The notes under the pieces: model-generated
Told to the model about the DNA's origin: nothing
The model's database searches: none
Seen by the model: the letters and a program-made list of their open reading frames with translations, nothing else
Position numbers and translations under genes: made by a program
In this document: positions 1 to 9,536 of the stretch, one piece after another
Layout: the number at the start of each line of letters is the position of its first letter
How positions within the stretch are numbered: the stretch's first letter is position 1
Assembly: GCA_963205385.1 (NCBI GenBank)
Contig: CAUJKE010000349.1
Location: forward strand, 1 to 43,794
Length of the DNA stretch: 43,794 nt
Reading direction: 5' to 3'
From: Planctomycetota bacterium
Lineage (GTDB): Bacteria > Planctomycetota > Planctomycetia > Pirellulales > Pirellulaceae

Positions 1-2003
1 TCACCGCCGATGAGCTGTTCGCCTTGCAGCAGAACGCCCGCTATCAACTGGCCCGCGCGCGGCGCAATCAGGCCTTGTGTTACCCGCCGCAGAGTAACGA
101 CCGGGTCGCGGCGCTTGGGCAAGCGGTGGAACAACTTACCAAACTCCGCACGCAACTGGCCGACGACGAGCCGCTGGCGCATCGCGTGAAGATCGATCAA
201 GGCGCCGCGCTCCGACTGATGGGTAACGACATTGAGGCGACGCACGTCCTTTCGAGCCTGCTGGACGACAGTGTCCCGCTCGCCACGCGGCAGCTTGCAC
301 GAGCGGAACTCGCGCGGGTCGCCCTCGATACGCGCCGCGCCAGCGAGGCGCTCCGCTTTCTCACTGCCGCGCGCCCTGCCGCCGGCTCCAACTCCGCGGA
401 ACTCGAATTTGCGCTGCTGGAAACATACGTCGCGCTCTGGAAGACCGCCGCGCAAGAGACCGACGCCGCCCGCTATCGTCAGGACGCCGTCGATCAACTC
501 GCGATGATTGAAAAGCGGTTCGGCGTCTATTGGGCGCGCCGCGGCGAATGGCTCGTGATCGGCTCCGCGAGCGGCGACGAAGGGAATCTCGAAATCCTCA
601 TCCGCACCGCCGACGCCCGGTTTGTCAAAGGGCAGTTCGACGACGAAACGCTCAAGATCTATGACGAAGCGGCCAAACTGGCCCTGCTGAGCGGCGACTT
701 GCCCAAGTATCTCGAACTGGCTTTCCGCGCCGCCGCCGTGCAACAACGCCGCGACGATTTGAAGAATGCCGCCGAGCGCGCACTTGAACTCGGCCGCAAC
801 CTCGCGACCCGACTCTCCGCAGGCGATCCGCTGCAAGCCAAGGCGGCGCTGATTCACTTGCAAGGGATTCGCTGGTGGCGCGAAGCGCAGGCCCTCGCAG
901 CAGACGCGGCGCCGGCCGGTGCAGAACTCGTGGCCCATTACACCGAACAGCTCAAACTGTGGCCCACGCAATCGACCGCGGCCGTGGCCCAAGTCGAACT
1001 CGCCGCCGCCTTCGAAGCGGCTGGCGACCCGGCGGCAGCGCTCGACCTCTATCGGCAAGTTCCGCAGCAGGACAAGCTGTTTCCAACCGCCCTCGCTGGC
1101 GCGATTCGGACCTGGCCGGCGGATGTCGAGCGGTGGAAGCAGACCTTCCCCACGGCGCGCGACGGATATCCCGCGAAAGACCTCGTGGCTTACTTTCGCA
1201 TGGCCATCGCTCCGCCAGACGAACCGCTCCCGCTGCAATTTTCCGACACCGATCGCACCGCCGCACTGGGCGGCGCGCGTCTACTGCTGCAGCTCACCAC
1301 CGATGGTTACTCCGCCGCCGAGGAACTCCTCCGCGGCGCGCTCCTGGGCTCGCCCCATGAATCGGCTCCGTGGAAACAATCCGCCCAAGCACTGCTCGTC
1401 GTCGCGCTCGCCGGCCAGTCCAGCCAGCGCGGCGAAGCGGTGCAGATTGTCGCGCAACTGGGAGAAGATTCGCCGGCGCAGCTTTTGGAAATGCTCGGCG
1501 GACTCACCGAACTTGCGCACGCTTCCAGTCCCGAGGTGAAAGCGGAACTCGCGGCGCTGCAGCTCAGCGCGCTCGAACGCTTACGCCCCCAACGCGCGAA
1601 GCTTGAAGCGGCGCAGCAAGTCGCCCTCGCGCGGATCGAAGCGGAAGCGCTGGTCGCCGCTGGTCGCCGCGATGAAGCCCTGGCCGCGTATGAAAAGCTC
1701 GCGCAAGAACAGCCCCATAGCGCCGCAGTGCAGCAAGGTTTCGCGGAGCTCTTGTCCGCCGGTCAAGATCGAGCGACGATGGAGCGAGCGCTGGCCCAAT
1801 GGCGCGTCGTCGCGCAGGGGAGTCGCCCGCAGACGGAGCGGTGGTTCCGCGCGAAATATGAAGTGGCCCACCTCAACTATCGCCTGGGGGACAAAGCTCA
1901 AGCGGCGCAGCTCATCAAGTATTTAGAGGTGACGCCGCCGGGGCTCGACGCTACGCCGCTGAAGCGCCAGTTTCTTGAACTCCTGCAACAATGCGAGCCG
2001 TAA
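1..2003 (+). CDS. TPR-like repeat protein, 5' end outside the window
   Basis: The frame is open from base 3 to the TAA at 2001-2003 (about 666 residues), so the gene enters from the left and its true start is not visible; the TTG at 24 is only the first start-like codon. The protein is rich in Ala, Leu, Glu and Gln, with repeating helical pairs such as 'AAFEAAGDPAAALDLYRQV' and 'ALVAAGRRDEALAAYEKLA', the usual look of tetratricopeptide repeats. No enzyme motif is visible. TPR proteins normally act as protein-interaction scaffolds; in planctomycetes large TPR proteins often hang in the periplasm, but no signal peptide can be checked here. The metallophosphoesterase begins 40 nt downstream on the same strand and may be cotranscribed. 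The TPR assignment rests on repeat appearance; the specific role is unknown. Confidence 0.75.
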   Translation, partial: TADELFALQQNARYQLARARRNQALCYPPQSNDRVAALGQAVEQLTKLRTQLADDEPLAHRVKIDQGAALRLMGNDIEATHVLSSLLDDSVPLATRQLARAELARVALDTRRASEALRFLTAARPAAGSNSAELEFALLETYVALWKTAAQETDAARYRQDAVDQLAMIEKRFGVYWARRGEWLVIGSASGDEGNLEILIRTADARFVKGQFDDETLKIYDEAAKLALLSGDLPKYLELAFRAAAVQQRRDDLKNAAERALELGRNLATRLSAGDPLQAKAALIHLQGIRWWREAQALAADAAPAGAELVAHYTEQLKLWPTQSTAAVAQVELAAAFEAAGDPAAALDLYRQVPQQDKLFPTALAGAIRTWPADVERWKQTFPTARDGYPAKDLVAYFRMAIAPPDEPLPLQFSDTDRTAALGGARLLLQLTTDGYSAAEELLRGALLGSPHESAPWKQSAQALLVVALAGQSSQRGEAVQIVAQLGEDSPAQLLEMLGGLTELAHASSPEVKAELAALQLSALERLRPQRAKLEAAQQVALARIEAEALVAAGRRDEALAAYEKLAQEQPHSAAVQQGFAELLSAGQDRATMERALAQWRVVAQGSRPQTERWFRAKYEVAHLNYRLGDKAQAAQLIKYLEVTPPGLDATPLKRQFLELLQQCEP

Positions 2004-2043
2004 CGATCTTTCCTAGCCGCCACCTTGCTTGCTGAGACGACCG

Positions 2044-2844
2044 ATGCGCGCCCTCTGGCTGACCGACATCCATCTCAACTTCGTCGAACCGCAACGCCTG
2101 ATTGCGTTTCGCGATGAACTGCGCGCCGCGCGTCCCGACGCGCTGCTCATTGGAGGCGACATCGCCGAGGGGAAGGATCTCATCGACTACCTCACGGGGC
2201 TCGCCCAGAGCGTCGCGTGTCCGCTCTACTTCGTTCTCGGCAATCACGACTTTTACTTCCGCTCGATCTGGGAAATTCGCGCCCAGGTGGAACAACTGTG
2301 CGCGCGCGAGCCGCGCCTCGTCTATCTCACGCACGCCGCCGAGCCGATCGCACTCACCCCCACGGTCGCCCTCATCGGCCACGACGGCTGGGCCGACGGG
2401 CTGGCAGGCGACTACGAAGCGTCCGACGTGATGCTTAATGATTACTGGCTCATCGCCGAACTGGCGCACCTGGAAAAGCATGAGCGCTGGGAAAAACTTC
2501 AGCAACTCGCACAAGCCGCCGCCGACCATCTGCGCAAGCAGCTAGAACTCGCGCTGGCCAACTACCCGCGCGTGATCCTCCTCACCCACGTCCCGCCGCT
2601 ACGTGCAGCCTGTTGGCATCAAGGCCAGGTCTCCGACGACGAATGGGCCCCCCACTTCGCCTCGCCGACGATCGGCAACGCGGTGTTGGACGTGATGCGC
2701 GCACATCCCGAGCGCGAACTCCTCATCCTCTGCGGGCACACCCACGGCCGCGGCGAGTGCCGCCCCTTGCCGAATGTCGAGATCCTCACCGGCGGCGCAA
2801 TTTATGGGGAGCCGGAAATTCAAAGGGTGTTGGAGTTGGAATGA
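2044..2844 (+). CDS. Calcineurin-like metallophosphoesterase
   Basis: This 266-residue protein shows the whole two-metal signature of the calcineurin-like phosphoesterase fold: D8-x-H10 ('LTDIHLNF'), GGD39, GNH68D ('VLGNHDFYF'), a histidine in 'LLTHVPPL' near residue 182 and a final GHTH near 235. The family hydrolyses phosphomono- or diesters with Fe/Mn/Zn/Ni; the substrate cannot be read from sequence. ATG 2044 is preferred over the TTG at 2029 because 'MRALWLTDIH' puts the first motif at the customary position right after the N-terminal beta strand. There is no signal peptide, so it should be cytosolic. It follows the TPR gene closely and is convergent with the ceramidase-like gene. Confidence 0.9.
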   Translation: MRALWLTDIHLNFVEPQRLIAFRDELRAARPDALLIGGDIAEGKDLIDYLTGLAQSVACPLYFVLGNHDFYFRSIWEIRAQVEQLCAREPRLVYLTHAAEPIALTPTVALIGHDGWADGLAGDYEASDVMLNDYWLIAELAHLEKHERWEKLQQLAQAAADHLRKQLELALANYPRVILLTHVPPLRAACWHQGQVSDDEWAPHFASPTIGNAVLDVMRAHPERELLILCGHTHGRGECRPLPNVEILTGGAIYGEPEIQRVLELE

Positions 2845-2971
2845 GTCACCCCGCCCTGAACGCCCAGCCGGAGGTTGCTGCGCGAAGGAGTGCGGCTGCA
2901 TATAACGCAGCGCACGTGCATCCACGCGCTCGCATGTCGCGCGAGGCAAGGCCGGCGTTACTGCACTGCCG

Positions 2972-4330
2972 CTACTGCAACTTCTTCACCGCGTTCACAA
3001 TCTGCTCCTCCACCGTTTCCGCCCACACGGCGGGGCGACCGTAATACACCATCGCACCGCCTCCTTCATAGCCCCCTTCCAACAGCACGCGGCGCGAGGG
3101 GATGTAGGCCATGACGTCGTTGCTGTAGCCGGTGACCCAGGTGTGGGTTTCGTGGCGCTCGGACTTGAGCCGCAGGGCATAATCGACGACGACTTCACCC
3201 CCGAGGAAGAGCCAGTCGATTTTGTCGCCAAGCTTCCAGGCCGCGATGGGATAGGGATAACTCGTCGGCACCGCACGACCGGCGTCGAGTTCGGCCAGGA
3301 AGTACTTCGCCCGCGACGCGATGTAGCGGTTCTTGTCTTGGGCTTGCGATTCAAACTCCGCGCGCGTCGGCAGCGTGGCAAAAGATAGATCGATCTCGAC
3401 GTAATCGGTCGCGAGCCGGCTCGGTAGCGTCGGCAACTCCTTCGCCAACACGTCATCCACCGCCGCCGCGAGCTGATCTCCATACGACTTCGCGAGTTCC
3501 ACCTGGCGGCGCGGGATGGGATTCTGATCACCGCCACACCCCGCCCAGAACAGGGCGATCGCGCCGTCGTGCTTCGCTTCGAGCGCAAGCTGCGCGTAGC
3601 CAGGATAATCGCCGCACCAGTCGTAGCCATCCAGCACGGTGCCATGACAGGCGTATCCAAACACGACCGCCTTGAGCTGGCCGGCCGCATCGCGCGCGGC
3701 GAGCACCGGCACATCGTGATCGACCGGACCAACGAGCTTATTCGCCTTGCGCAATTCCGGCACCTCCGCTTCGTTATTGTTGCGGCGATTGACCGCGAAC
3801 GTGCAGTGGCCGCTACCATCATGCAGCGTGCACGGCTCCATCCGCCGCCTGGCGACCGTCGCAAGCTGCACGACGGAATCCTTGAGCAGCCTGGCGTAAT
3901 CCATGACGAGCCGCTGCTGTTTGTCGTCCAAGAGCAGGTAGTGCATGGGGCGCAGGTTCTGCGCGACGACCGGCCCGGAGTGCGTGTGCGATGTGCAGAT
4001 CATCACTTGCGCCGGTTCGAGCTTGAGTTTCTCCGCAATCGCCCCGCGCATCGCGAGCGCTAGTTCGCGATCGATGCCGACCAGGTCGAGCGTGATCAAC
4101 ACCGCGCGGTGCTGCTGCGCGTCTTCCAGCACCAGCGCCTTGGCCCACAGCGGCGTGAGCTTGCCTTCGGCCGGACGATTGCGCGCCGCGTAGCCTGCCA
4201 GCCACAGCGGCGAATCCGGCGTGATTTCGACCTTGGCGACGCCAACCTGCCAGACGTTATCCGCGGCGCTCGCAGGCGGCGCTGATAACAGCACGGCGAG
4301 CGTCAGCAGTGTCAAGAGAATGCGTGACAT
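2972..4330 (-). CDS. Neutral/alkaline ceramidase-like secreted hydrolase (N-terminal domain only)
   Basis: A 452-residue protein beginning with a clear Sec signal peptide (hydrophobic 'LLTLLTLAVLLSAPPASAA'). The mature part resembles the N-terminal catalytic domain of neutral/alkaline ceramidases: 'WLAGYAARNRPAEG' at the start, the histidine cluster 'ICTSHTHSGP', 'GYACHGTVLDGYDWCGDYPG' and 'FWAGCGGDQNP'. The His and Gly-rich motifs fit a zinc amidohydrolase centre. Classical ceramidases are about 650-750 residues with an extra C-terminal domain that is absent here, so the substrate may not be ceramide; many planctomycete paralogues have this short form. ATG 4330 is chosen over TTG 4345 because GGGAGA lies just upstream of it. 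The GT2 gene ends 23 nt upstream, so the two are probably cotranscribed. Confidence 0.85.
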   Translation of the reverse strand: MSRILLTLLTLAVLLSAPPASAADNVWQVGVAKVEITPDSPLWLAGYAARNRPAEGKLTPLWAKALVLEDAQQHRAVLITLDLVGIDRELALAMRGAIAEKLKLEPAQVMICTSHTHSGPVVAQNLRPMHYLLLDDKQQRLVMDYARLLKDSVVQLATVARRRMEPCTLHDGSGHCTFAVNRRNNNEAEVPELRKANKLVGPVDHDVPVLAARDAAGQLKAVVFGYACHGTVLDGYDWCGDYPGYAQLALEAKHDGAIALFWAGCGGDQNPIPRRQVELAKSYGDQLAAAVDDVLAKELPTLPSRLATDYVEIDLSFATLPTRAEFESQAQDKNRYIASRAKYFLAELDAGRAVPTSYPYPIAAWKLGDKIDWLFLGGEVVVDYALRLKSERHETHTWVTGYSNDVMAYIPSRRVLLEGGYEGGGAMVYYGRPAVWAETVEEQIVNAVKKLQ

Positions 4331-4353
4331 GAGCGGATCTCCCAAAGATGTGG

Positions 4354-5508
4354 TTAAACCTTATTCGCTTTCAGTTCGGCCAAGGGGTAATGCGTATCGC
4401 GCCAACGAATGCCGTTACGCCAGTAGGTGAGCAGCATCGCCCGCCATTGAATATACATAAACAGCCCGATGATAACAGGAAACGCCAGCGCGCCCCGCCA
4501 ACGCAACCGCGCTTGCTGCGCCACCAACAGATAGACGACCAGGTGCAATGCGACTGTCGCAACATACATCCACCGCGCCGCGCCTGACACGATCCACACC
4601 GCGACAAATGGCCAGATCAACACCACGGAGAGCCCGAGAGTTGAGAACAGAATCATGCCAATGCTGTAATCCACGCCGCTGAAAGCGTTCTTTTCCAGCC
4701 CCTGAATCAAATCTCGCAGCGACGAATACCAACGCACCAGCAAAACCCCGCGCCCGCTCGCCAGGGCCTGCGCGTAGCCGTTTTTCTTGACGAGTTTGCC
4801 GAGTTTCAAATCATCGTCCGGGCGCATCGAAATGAGGTGATGTCCTGCGATGGCGCGATAGACGCTCGTGCGAATCAAATTGAACGCGCCGATGCCGACG
4901 TGCGCTTTGGATTTGGGATTGCGGATATTCCACGGTTTGACAAACAGCGTGAACATCATGATGAAGACCACGACAAACGCTTCCAGAATCCAGCTTGGCA
5001 TCTCGACGTCCGGCGTTGCGGCGAGATGGTCGAGGTGTTCGTGTTCCAGCAAGTACACGCCGCGGCGGAGCGCACTGGGGTGCATGATGATGTCGGCGTC
5101 GGTAAACAGCAACAGCTCGCCGCTGGCCCGATCGGCCCCGAACTGCAGCGCATGATTCTTTCCCAGCCAGGCCGGTGGAAGTTCCGTCACCGTGGCGACT
5201 TGCAGGCGAGGATATGCTGTTTGCAAGCGTGCGAGGATTTCGCCGGTGCGATCGGTCGAGCGATCGTTGACCACCAGAATCTCAAAGTCGGGATAGTCGA
5301 GCGCGAGCAGCGACGACAAGGCTTCTTCAATATCGCGTTCTTCATTGCGCGCGGGGACGATGATCGAGACCCGCGGATAAGCGAAGTCCGGCGGCGGGTC
5401 GATCTGTTCGAGCCTCGCGAGGCCGCGCATGCCGGTGAGCATCCGCAGCCACATGGCGATGGTCGCCAGGAGCGTGGTGAGCGCTAAGTAAAACAAAACT
5501 GTTTGCAT
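4354..5508 (-). CDS. Membrane-bound GT2 family glycosyltransferase (HpnB/CrtQ-like)
   Basis: 384 residues. Residues 1-24 form a membrane anchor. A GT-A domain follows, with 'VSIIVPARNEERDIEEAL' (48-65), 'VVNDRSTDRTGE' (79-90), the metal/nucleotide DxD-type motif 'FTDADI' (135-140), 'RPDDDLKLG' (229-237, likely the catalytic acid region) and RW at 259-260. Three C-terminal hydrophobic helices span about 283-355, then 'NGIRWRDTHYPL'. This architecture is shared with the glycosyltransferases linked to hopanoid and carotenoid biosynthesis, which glycosylate lipids at the inner membrane from nucleotide sugars. No hopanoid or carotenoid gene is in the window, so the acceptor is unknown. It is directly upstream of the ceramidase-like gene on the same strand. 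ATG start at 5508. Confidence 0.85.
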   Translation of the reverse strand: MQTVLFYLALTTLLATIAMWLRMLTGMRGLARLEQIDPPPDFAYPRVSIIVPARNEERDIEEALSSLLALDYPDFEILVVNDRSTDRTGEILARLQTAYPRLQVATVTELPPAWLGKNHALQFGADRASGELLLFTDADIIMHPSALRRGVYLLEHEHLDHLAATPDVEMPSWILEAFVVVFIMMFTLFVKPWNIRNPKSKAHVGIGAFNLIRTSVYRAIAGHHLISMRPDDDLKLGKLVKKNGYAQALASGRGVLLVRWYSSLRDLIQGLEKNAFSGVDYSIGMILFSTLGLSVVLIWPFVAVWIVSGAARWMYVATVALHLVVYLLVAQQARLRWRGALAFPVIIGLFMYIQWRAMLLTYWRNGIRWRDTHYPLAELKANKV

Positions 5509-5565
5509 ATTTGGGTACGCACCCGGGCCGCGCGAGAAGCGCCTCGCGCAAAACGTCGGCTCGAC

Positions 5566-8562
5566 TCACTCTTGCGCCAGAATGAACGCCATCACATCCG
5601 CCAACTGTTGCGGATTCAACACTTTCTCCAAGCCTTCGGGCATGAGCGACAGGCCGGTGCTGCGCAAACTTTCAATATCGATCCGGAGGACCGTCTCGGA
5701 CTTCCCTTCGGCCTGCACCAGCGTGAGGCTGCTCGCCGTTTCCGCCGCGAGGATCCCGCTGAAGTTGCGGCCGTCAGTGGTGACGACGTTATACGATTTA
5801 TACTGCGGGTTCACTTCGCGATTGGGATCGAGCACGTTGACGAGGATCGCTTCCCGGCCGCGGTTCTTCATCGTTGCGAGATTCGGTCCGATCTCGTGCC
5901 CGCCGCCGCCGAGCTTGTGACAGGTCGAACACTGCTGTTTGAACAGTTCAGCCCCGCGTGCGCGATCGCCAGGCAGCGTGAGCGCGGCAGCATAGTTCGC
6001 AATGAGTTCCGCCCGATTCGTATTCGCAACGCGCGGCAAGACCTGCGACGCTTGGGCGCGAATCGTCGCGTTGGGATGTTGGCGAAGTTGGTCCAGATCG
6101 CTGGCGGTTAGCAATGTCTTCGCGATCGTGTCCTGCTGTAAGAGCGTGAGCAGCACCGCGGCGAAATCGGCGCGCGAGAGGCAACGCGCAACGAGTTCGC
6201 GCTGCAGCGGCGGCGACAGGCTGTCGCAGCGCTGCAAAAGTTCGCCCACGATTTTGGAATCACGCCGCGCCAGGAGCGCCCGCAACGCCGCCTGTTGAAC
6301 GTCCGCAGGCTGAGAAGGATGCACAAGCTGTAAGAACCGCGCCGACAGCAGCGGCGAGTCGTCGAGGCTCAAGAGATCAATGGCGGCGACGAGTTTTTCC
6401 GCCGGTGTATCGTCCGCATCCAAATCCCGTTTGGCGGCGGCGAGCAGCGGCGCGAGGGCCTCGCGCGCGGACTTGCCGGCCTGCGTTTGCGCGAGGGCTT
6501 TCGCAAACTGACTCTCCGGCGGCGGCTTGAGGTTCGTCATCAGCGCGCGGAAAGTGTCAGGACTCTGCCGCGATAGCGGCGCCAAGGCGCGCAGCACCGG
6601 CGCGAATTCCCGCGGCTCATCCTGGCGACTCACTTGCCGCGCGAGAGGCTCCAGCCAGAGCCTGGCCGCTGGATGTTGCTGGAACTTTTCTTGCCCCACG
6701 AGGTGCGCCAGAAACTCCCCTGCCCCGTGCTTGAGCGACGACAAGGCCGCCGCGCGTAACCAGCGGTCGCTGAGGTCTGGCGCGACTGCATTCCACAATA
6801 GCTCCACTTGCGCCGCGCGATTGTTCATCCCCGCGGCCGCCAAGGCCAGTTCACACCGCACGTGAACATCCTCGTGCGCGACGTCCAACTCCGCCGCGAG
6901 TGTTGCCAGCGCCGCTGGCGCCGCATGTCGCGCCAGGCGAATCGCGTGCGTGCGCAACTCTGGCTGCGGCGACTGGATCAATACCGGCAGCACATCGTCG
7001 AGCGCTGCGTGCAAACCGACGAGTACATACGCCGCATGCAGCTTCGCCAGCGGTGACGAATCGCCTGCGATCAGCTTGTGCAGATCCTCGCTCGCAGCGG
7101 GATCTTGACGCTCATACAACAAGCGGGCCGCCGTGTCGCGCGTCCAACCGTTGGGACTCTTGAGTGTTTGCACTAACTCAGCCGTTGTCGCCTGGCTCAA
7201 CTTCGATAACTTCGGTTGCTTAAAATCTTGCCGCACGAGCCGATAAATTCGCCCCCGATCACGACCGCTCGTCAAATCCAAGTGTTGCTTAATCACTGGC
7301 GGCAAGCTTTTGGGATGCTCGATCACTTCCCGATACATATCGAGCACATACAGCCCGCCATCAGGCGCATTGAGGAACTGCACGGGGCGAAACCAGTTGT
7401 CCTCGGAAGTGACGAGTTCTGTGTTGTCGTCGATCCGCTCGGCGATGAACTCCAATCCGTGAGGCCGCAAGCGCTTGCGATGAATCAAGTTGCTCCCCAC
7501 ATCCCCGACAATCGCCAGCCCGCGATCCGCCTGGGGCCAGGCGTCGCCGCGATAGATGGTGATGCCAGTCGCGCCGGTAAAGTAGCCTGCGGCGCGGCCG
7601 CCTCCTTCGACCGGGCCGGGGACAATGCCCTTCACGCGCAGCCGCGTCCGCACTTCCCGCCACGGTTCGACCGGGCTGGTGCGAAAGACGTCCGCCTGGG
7701 GACCATCGGCGGCGATGCTGATGCGCGGGCTGGGCAGGCTTTGATACGGATTGCGGGCCAGGTCGCGGTCGTCGAGCATCACGAGTTGCACATGGTCGCT
7801 GTTGGAGCAGACCAGCTTCCGCCCCCAATCGTCGAAGGAGAGCCCGTGTTGCCCGCCGCCGCTCTCCGCGCGGAAGTCGTCCAGGTTACGGGGGTCGAAC
7901 GACAGATCGCGCCCGCGCAACACCAGCTTCTCGCCGCGCGGCGCGCCGTCGTCATCGGTGCGCTGCACTTCCGCCCCGCTGGAACTGACCGCGACGTGAA
8001 TCCGGTTATCGAGTCCCCAGGCGAACGAATTCATCAGCCCTTGCACGTTGCTGCGGCCAAAGCCGGTGTAGACCACGCGCCGCAAATCCGCGACGCCGTC
8101 GCCGCTGGTGTCTTTCAGATAATAGAGGTGCGGCGGAGCGCCGACGAAAATGCCACCGTCGAAGCACGTCACCGCCGTTGGCCAGGAGAGTCCTTCCGCG
8201 AAGATTCGACTCGCGTCGAACTGTCCGTCGCCGTTGGTGTCGGTGAGGAGGCGAATGCGGCCGAGTCGTTCCGTCTCTTGCTCGCTGTAATCGCGCATCT
8301 CGACGACATACAGTCTTCCGTCCGCATCGAACGCCGCCGCGATGGGATCGACAACCAGCGGCTCGGCGGCGACGAGGTCCAAGCGATAGCCGGGAGCGAC
8401 GTGAAACTTTTGACCAACACTTGCCGGCGCCGTCGGCGCGATGCGCGGCAGTTCCGCGGCATAATCGCGCTCCACGCTATCCGGCGGCGCTTGCGCCAGG
8501 AGAACATTGGCCGCGAGCAGCAGCGACATGACGATCCACAGCGGCGTGACTTGACCCAACAT
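5566..8562 (-). CDS. PVC-type 'membrane-bound dehydrogenase' with C-terminal haem c domain
   Basis: 998 residues, starting at ATG 8562 with a signal peptide ending near 'LLAAQA..LLAQA'. Residues about 45-430 look like the planctomycete/verrucomicrobial dehydrogenase N-terminal beta-propeller ('DGRLYVVEMRDYSEQE', 'TDTNGDGQFD', 'GGGQHGLSFDDWG'). The middle, about 440-850, is helical and HEAT-like (many 'AALRALLAR' type segments). The C-terminus is a PVC haem-binding domain with CSTCH at 878-882 and the likely axial methionine in 'SLMPEGLEKVL'. In this lineage such proteins are periplasmic oxidoreductases thought to take part in sugar or polysaccharide oxidation. The single CxxCH implies one covalent haem and one-electron transfer. 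Substrate unknown. It is divergent from the sugar isomerase-like gene, with 116 nt between the starts, and this pairing is compatible with carbohydrate metabolism. Confidence 0.92.
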   Translation of the reverse strand: MLGQVTPLWIVMSLLLAANVLLAQAPPDSVERDYAAELPRIAPTAPASVGQKFHVAPGYRLDLVAAEPLVVDPIAAAFDADGRLYVVEMRDYSEQETERLGRIRLLTDTNGDGQFDASRIFAEGLSWPTAVTCFDGGIFVGAPPHLYYLKDTSGDGVADLRRVVYTGFGRSNVQGLMNSFAWGLDNRIHVAVSSSGAEVQRTDDDGAPRGEKLVLRGRDLSFDPRNLDDFRAESGGGQHGLSFDDWGRKLVCSNSDHVQLVMLDDRDLARNPYQSLPSPRISIAADGPQADVFRTSPVEPWREVRTRLRVKGIVPGPVEGGGRAAGYFTGATGITIYRGDAWPQADRGLAIVGDVGSNLIHRKRLRPHGLEFIAERIDDNTELVTSEDNWFRPVQFLNAPDGGLYVLDMYREVIEHPKSLPPVIKQHLDLTSGRDRGRIYRLVRQDFKQPKLSKLSQATTAELVQTLKSPNGWTRDTAARLLYERQDPAASEDLHKLIAGDSSPLAKLHAAYVLVGLHAALDDVLPVLIQSPQPELRTHAIRLARHAAPAALATLAAELDVAHEDVHVRCELALAAAGMNNRAAQVELLWNAVAPDLSDRWLRAAALSSLKHGAGEFLAHLVGQEKFQQHPAARLWLEPLARQVSRQDEPREFAPVLRALAPLSRQSPDTFRALMTNLKPPPESQFAKALAQTQAGKSAREALAPLLAAAKRDLDADDTPAEKLVAAIDLLSLDDSPLLSARFLQLVHPSQPADVQQAALRALLARRDSKIVGELLQRCDSLSPPLQRELVARCLSRADFAAVLLTLLQQDTIAKTLLTASDLDQLRQHPNATIRAQASQVLPRVANTNRAELIANYAAALTLPGDRARGAELFKQQCSTCHKLGGGGHEIGPNLATMKNRGREAILVNVLDPNREVNPQYKSYNVVTTDGRNFSGILAAETASSLTLVQAEGKSETVLRIDIESLRSTGLSLMPEGLEKVLNPQQLADVMAFILAQE

Positions 8563-8678
8563 TGGCGACTCACCAGGCGGGGCGCGGGGTTAAACCGCGC
8601 GGGGACTTGCGTTACGATGGGGAGACGCTCATTGTCGTCGCTCGCAGCGCACTTCACAACTCCGCCTGGGAACCACTC

Positions 8679-9515
8679 ATGAAATTCGCTATCTGCAACG
8701 AGACGTTCGTCGATTGGCCGTTCGATAAGGCGTTTGCCATGGCGCGCGAGTGCGGCTATACGGGCATCGAGATCGCGCCGTTCACCATCGGCCCCAGTGC
8801 GTTTGATATCTCCGCCGCGAAGCGGGCGGAAGTGCGGCGGCAAGCGGCAGCGGCCGGGCTCGAAGTCGTGGGCCTGCATTGGCTTTTGGCCAAGACGACC
8901 GGCTTCCATCTAACTTCGCCCGATGAAGAAGTGCGCGGCAAAACCTCGCACTATCTGGGCGAGCTCGCGCGCCTCTGTAGTGATCTCGGCGGCAAGGTCA
9001 TGGTGCTGGGCTCTCCGCAACAGCGTAACCTGCTCCCCGGCGTGACTCACGAGGATGCCATGCTCTATGCAGCGGAAGTCATTCGCGCAGCCGTGGCTGA
9101 ATTCGAAGCCTGCGGCGTGACGCTTGCCGTTGAGCCGCTGGGTCCGAGCGAAGGGGACTTCCTCAATACGGCCGAACTCGGCGCGCAGCTCTGCGCGAAG
9201 GTCCAATCGGACTATTGCCGCCTGCATTTAGATGTTAAGGCTATGTCGACCGAGTCCAAGCCGATCCCGCAGATCATCCGCGAGCAAAAGCAACTCTTGC
9301 ACCACTTCCACGCCAACGACCCGAACAAACTCGGGCCCGGCATGGGAGAAGTCGAGTTCGCGCCGATCTTCGCCGCGCTGCAGGAGATCGGCTACGACGG
9401 CTGGGTCTCGGTGGAAGTCTTCGACTACTCTCCCGGTGCGGAGAACATTGCCCGCACAAGCATGAAGAACATGCAAGCGGCGCTGGCGCAAGCGAACGCC
9501 GCGCGACCGAGTTGA
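8679..9515 (+). CDS. Sugar phosphate isomerase/epimerase-like TIM-barrel protein
   Basis: 278 residues of the xylose isomerase-like / AP endonuclease 2 TIM-barrel family. Putative metal ligands are all present: E152 ('LAVEPLG'), D185 ('LHLDVKAM'), H211 ('HFHANDPNK') and E246 ('WVSVEVFDYS'). Other family landmarks are 'CGYTGIEIAPF' and 'VMVLGSPQQRN'. Such proteins isomerise or epimerise keto-sugars or inositol derivatives with a divalent metal; specificity cannot be read from sequence. ATG 8679 is chosen because 'MKFAICNETF' begins beta-1 directly, while the upstream frame back to 8562 overlaps the divergent gene. It has no signal peptide and is probably cytosolic. It may act on a product of the neighbouring dehydrogenase, but this is only inference from the shared promoter region. 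Confidence 0.88.
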   Translation: MKFAICNETFVDWPFDKAFAMARECGYTGIEIAPFTIGPSAFDISAAKRAEVRRQAAAAGLEVVGLHWLLAKTTGFHLTSPDEEVRGKTSHYLGELARLCSDLGGKVMVLGSPQQRNLLPGVTHEDAMLYAAEVIRAAVAEFEACGVTLAVEPLGPSEGDFLNTAELGAQLCAKVQSDYCRLHLDVKAMSTESKPIPQIIREQKQLLHHFHANDPNKLGPGMGEVEFAPIFAALQEIGYDGWVSVEVFDYSPGAENIARTSMKNMQAALAQANAARPS

Positions 9516-9536
9516 TCGCGCCGCCGTCATTTGCCG

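Noticed and set aside
8562..8678. N-terminal extension of the sugar isomerase-like gene back to 8562
   Set aside because: The added residues are not family-like and would overlap the start of the divergent gene; ATG 8679 begins the barrel directly.
7216..8682. 488-codon plus-strand open frame opposite the PVC dehydrogenase gene
   Set aside because: It is an antisense shadow of a GC-rich gene: it covers the well-supported coding sequence on the other strand, its product is Arg/Gly/Ala-rich without any motif, and it has no ribosome site.
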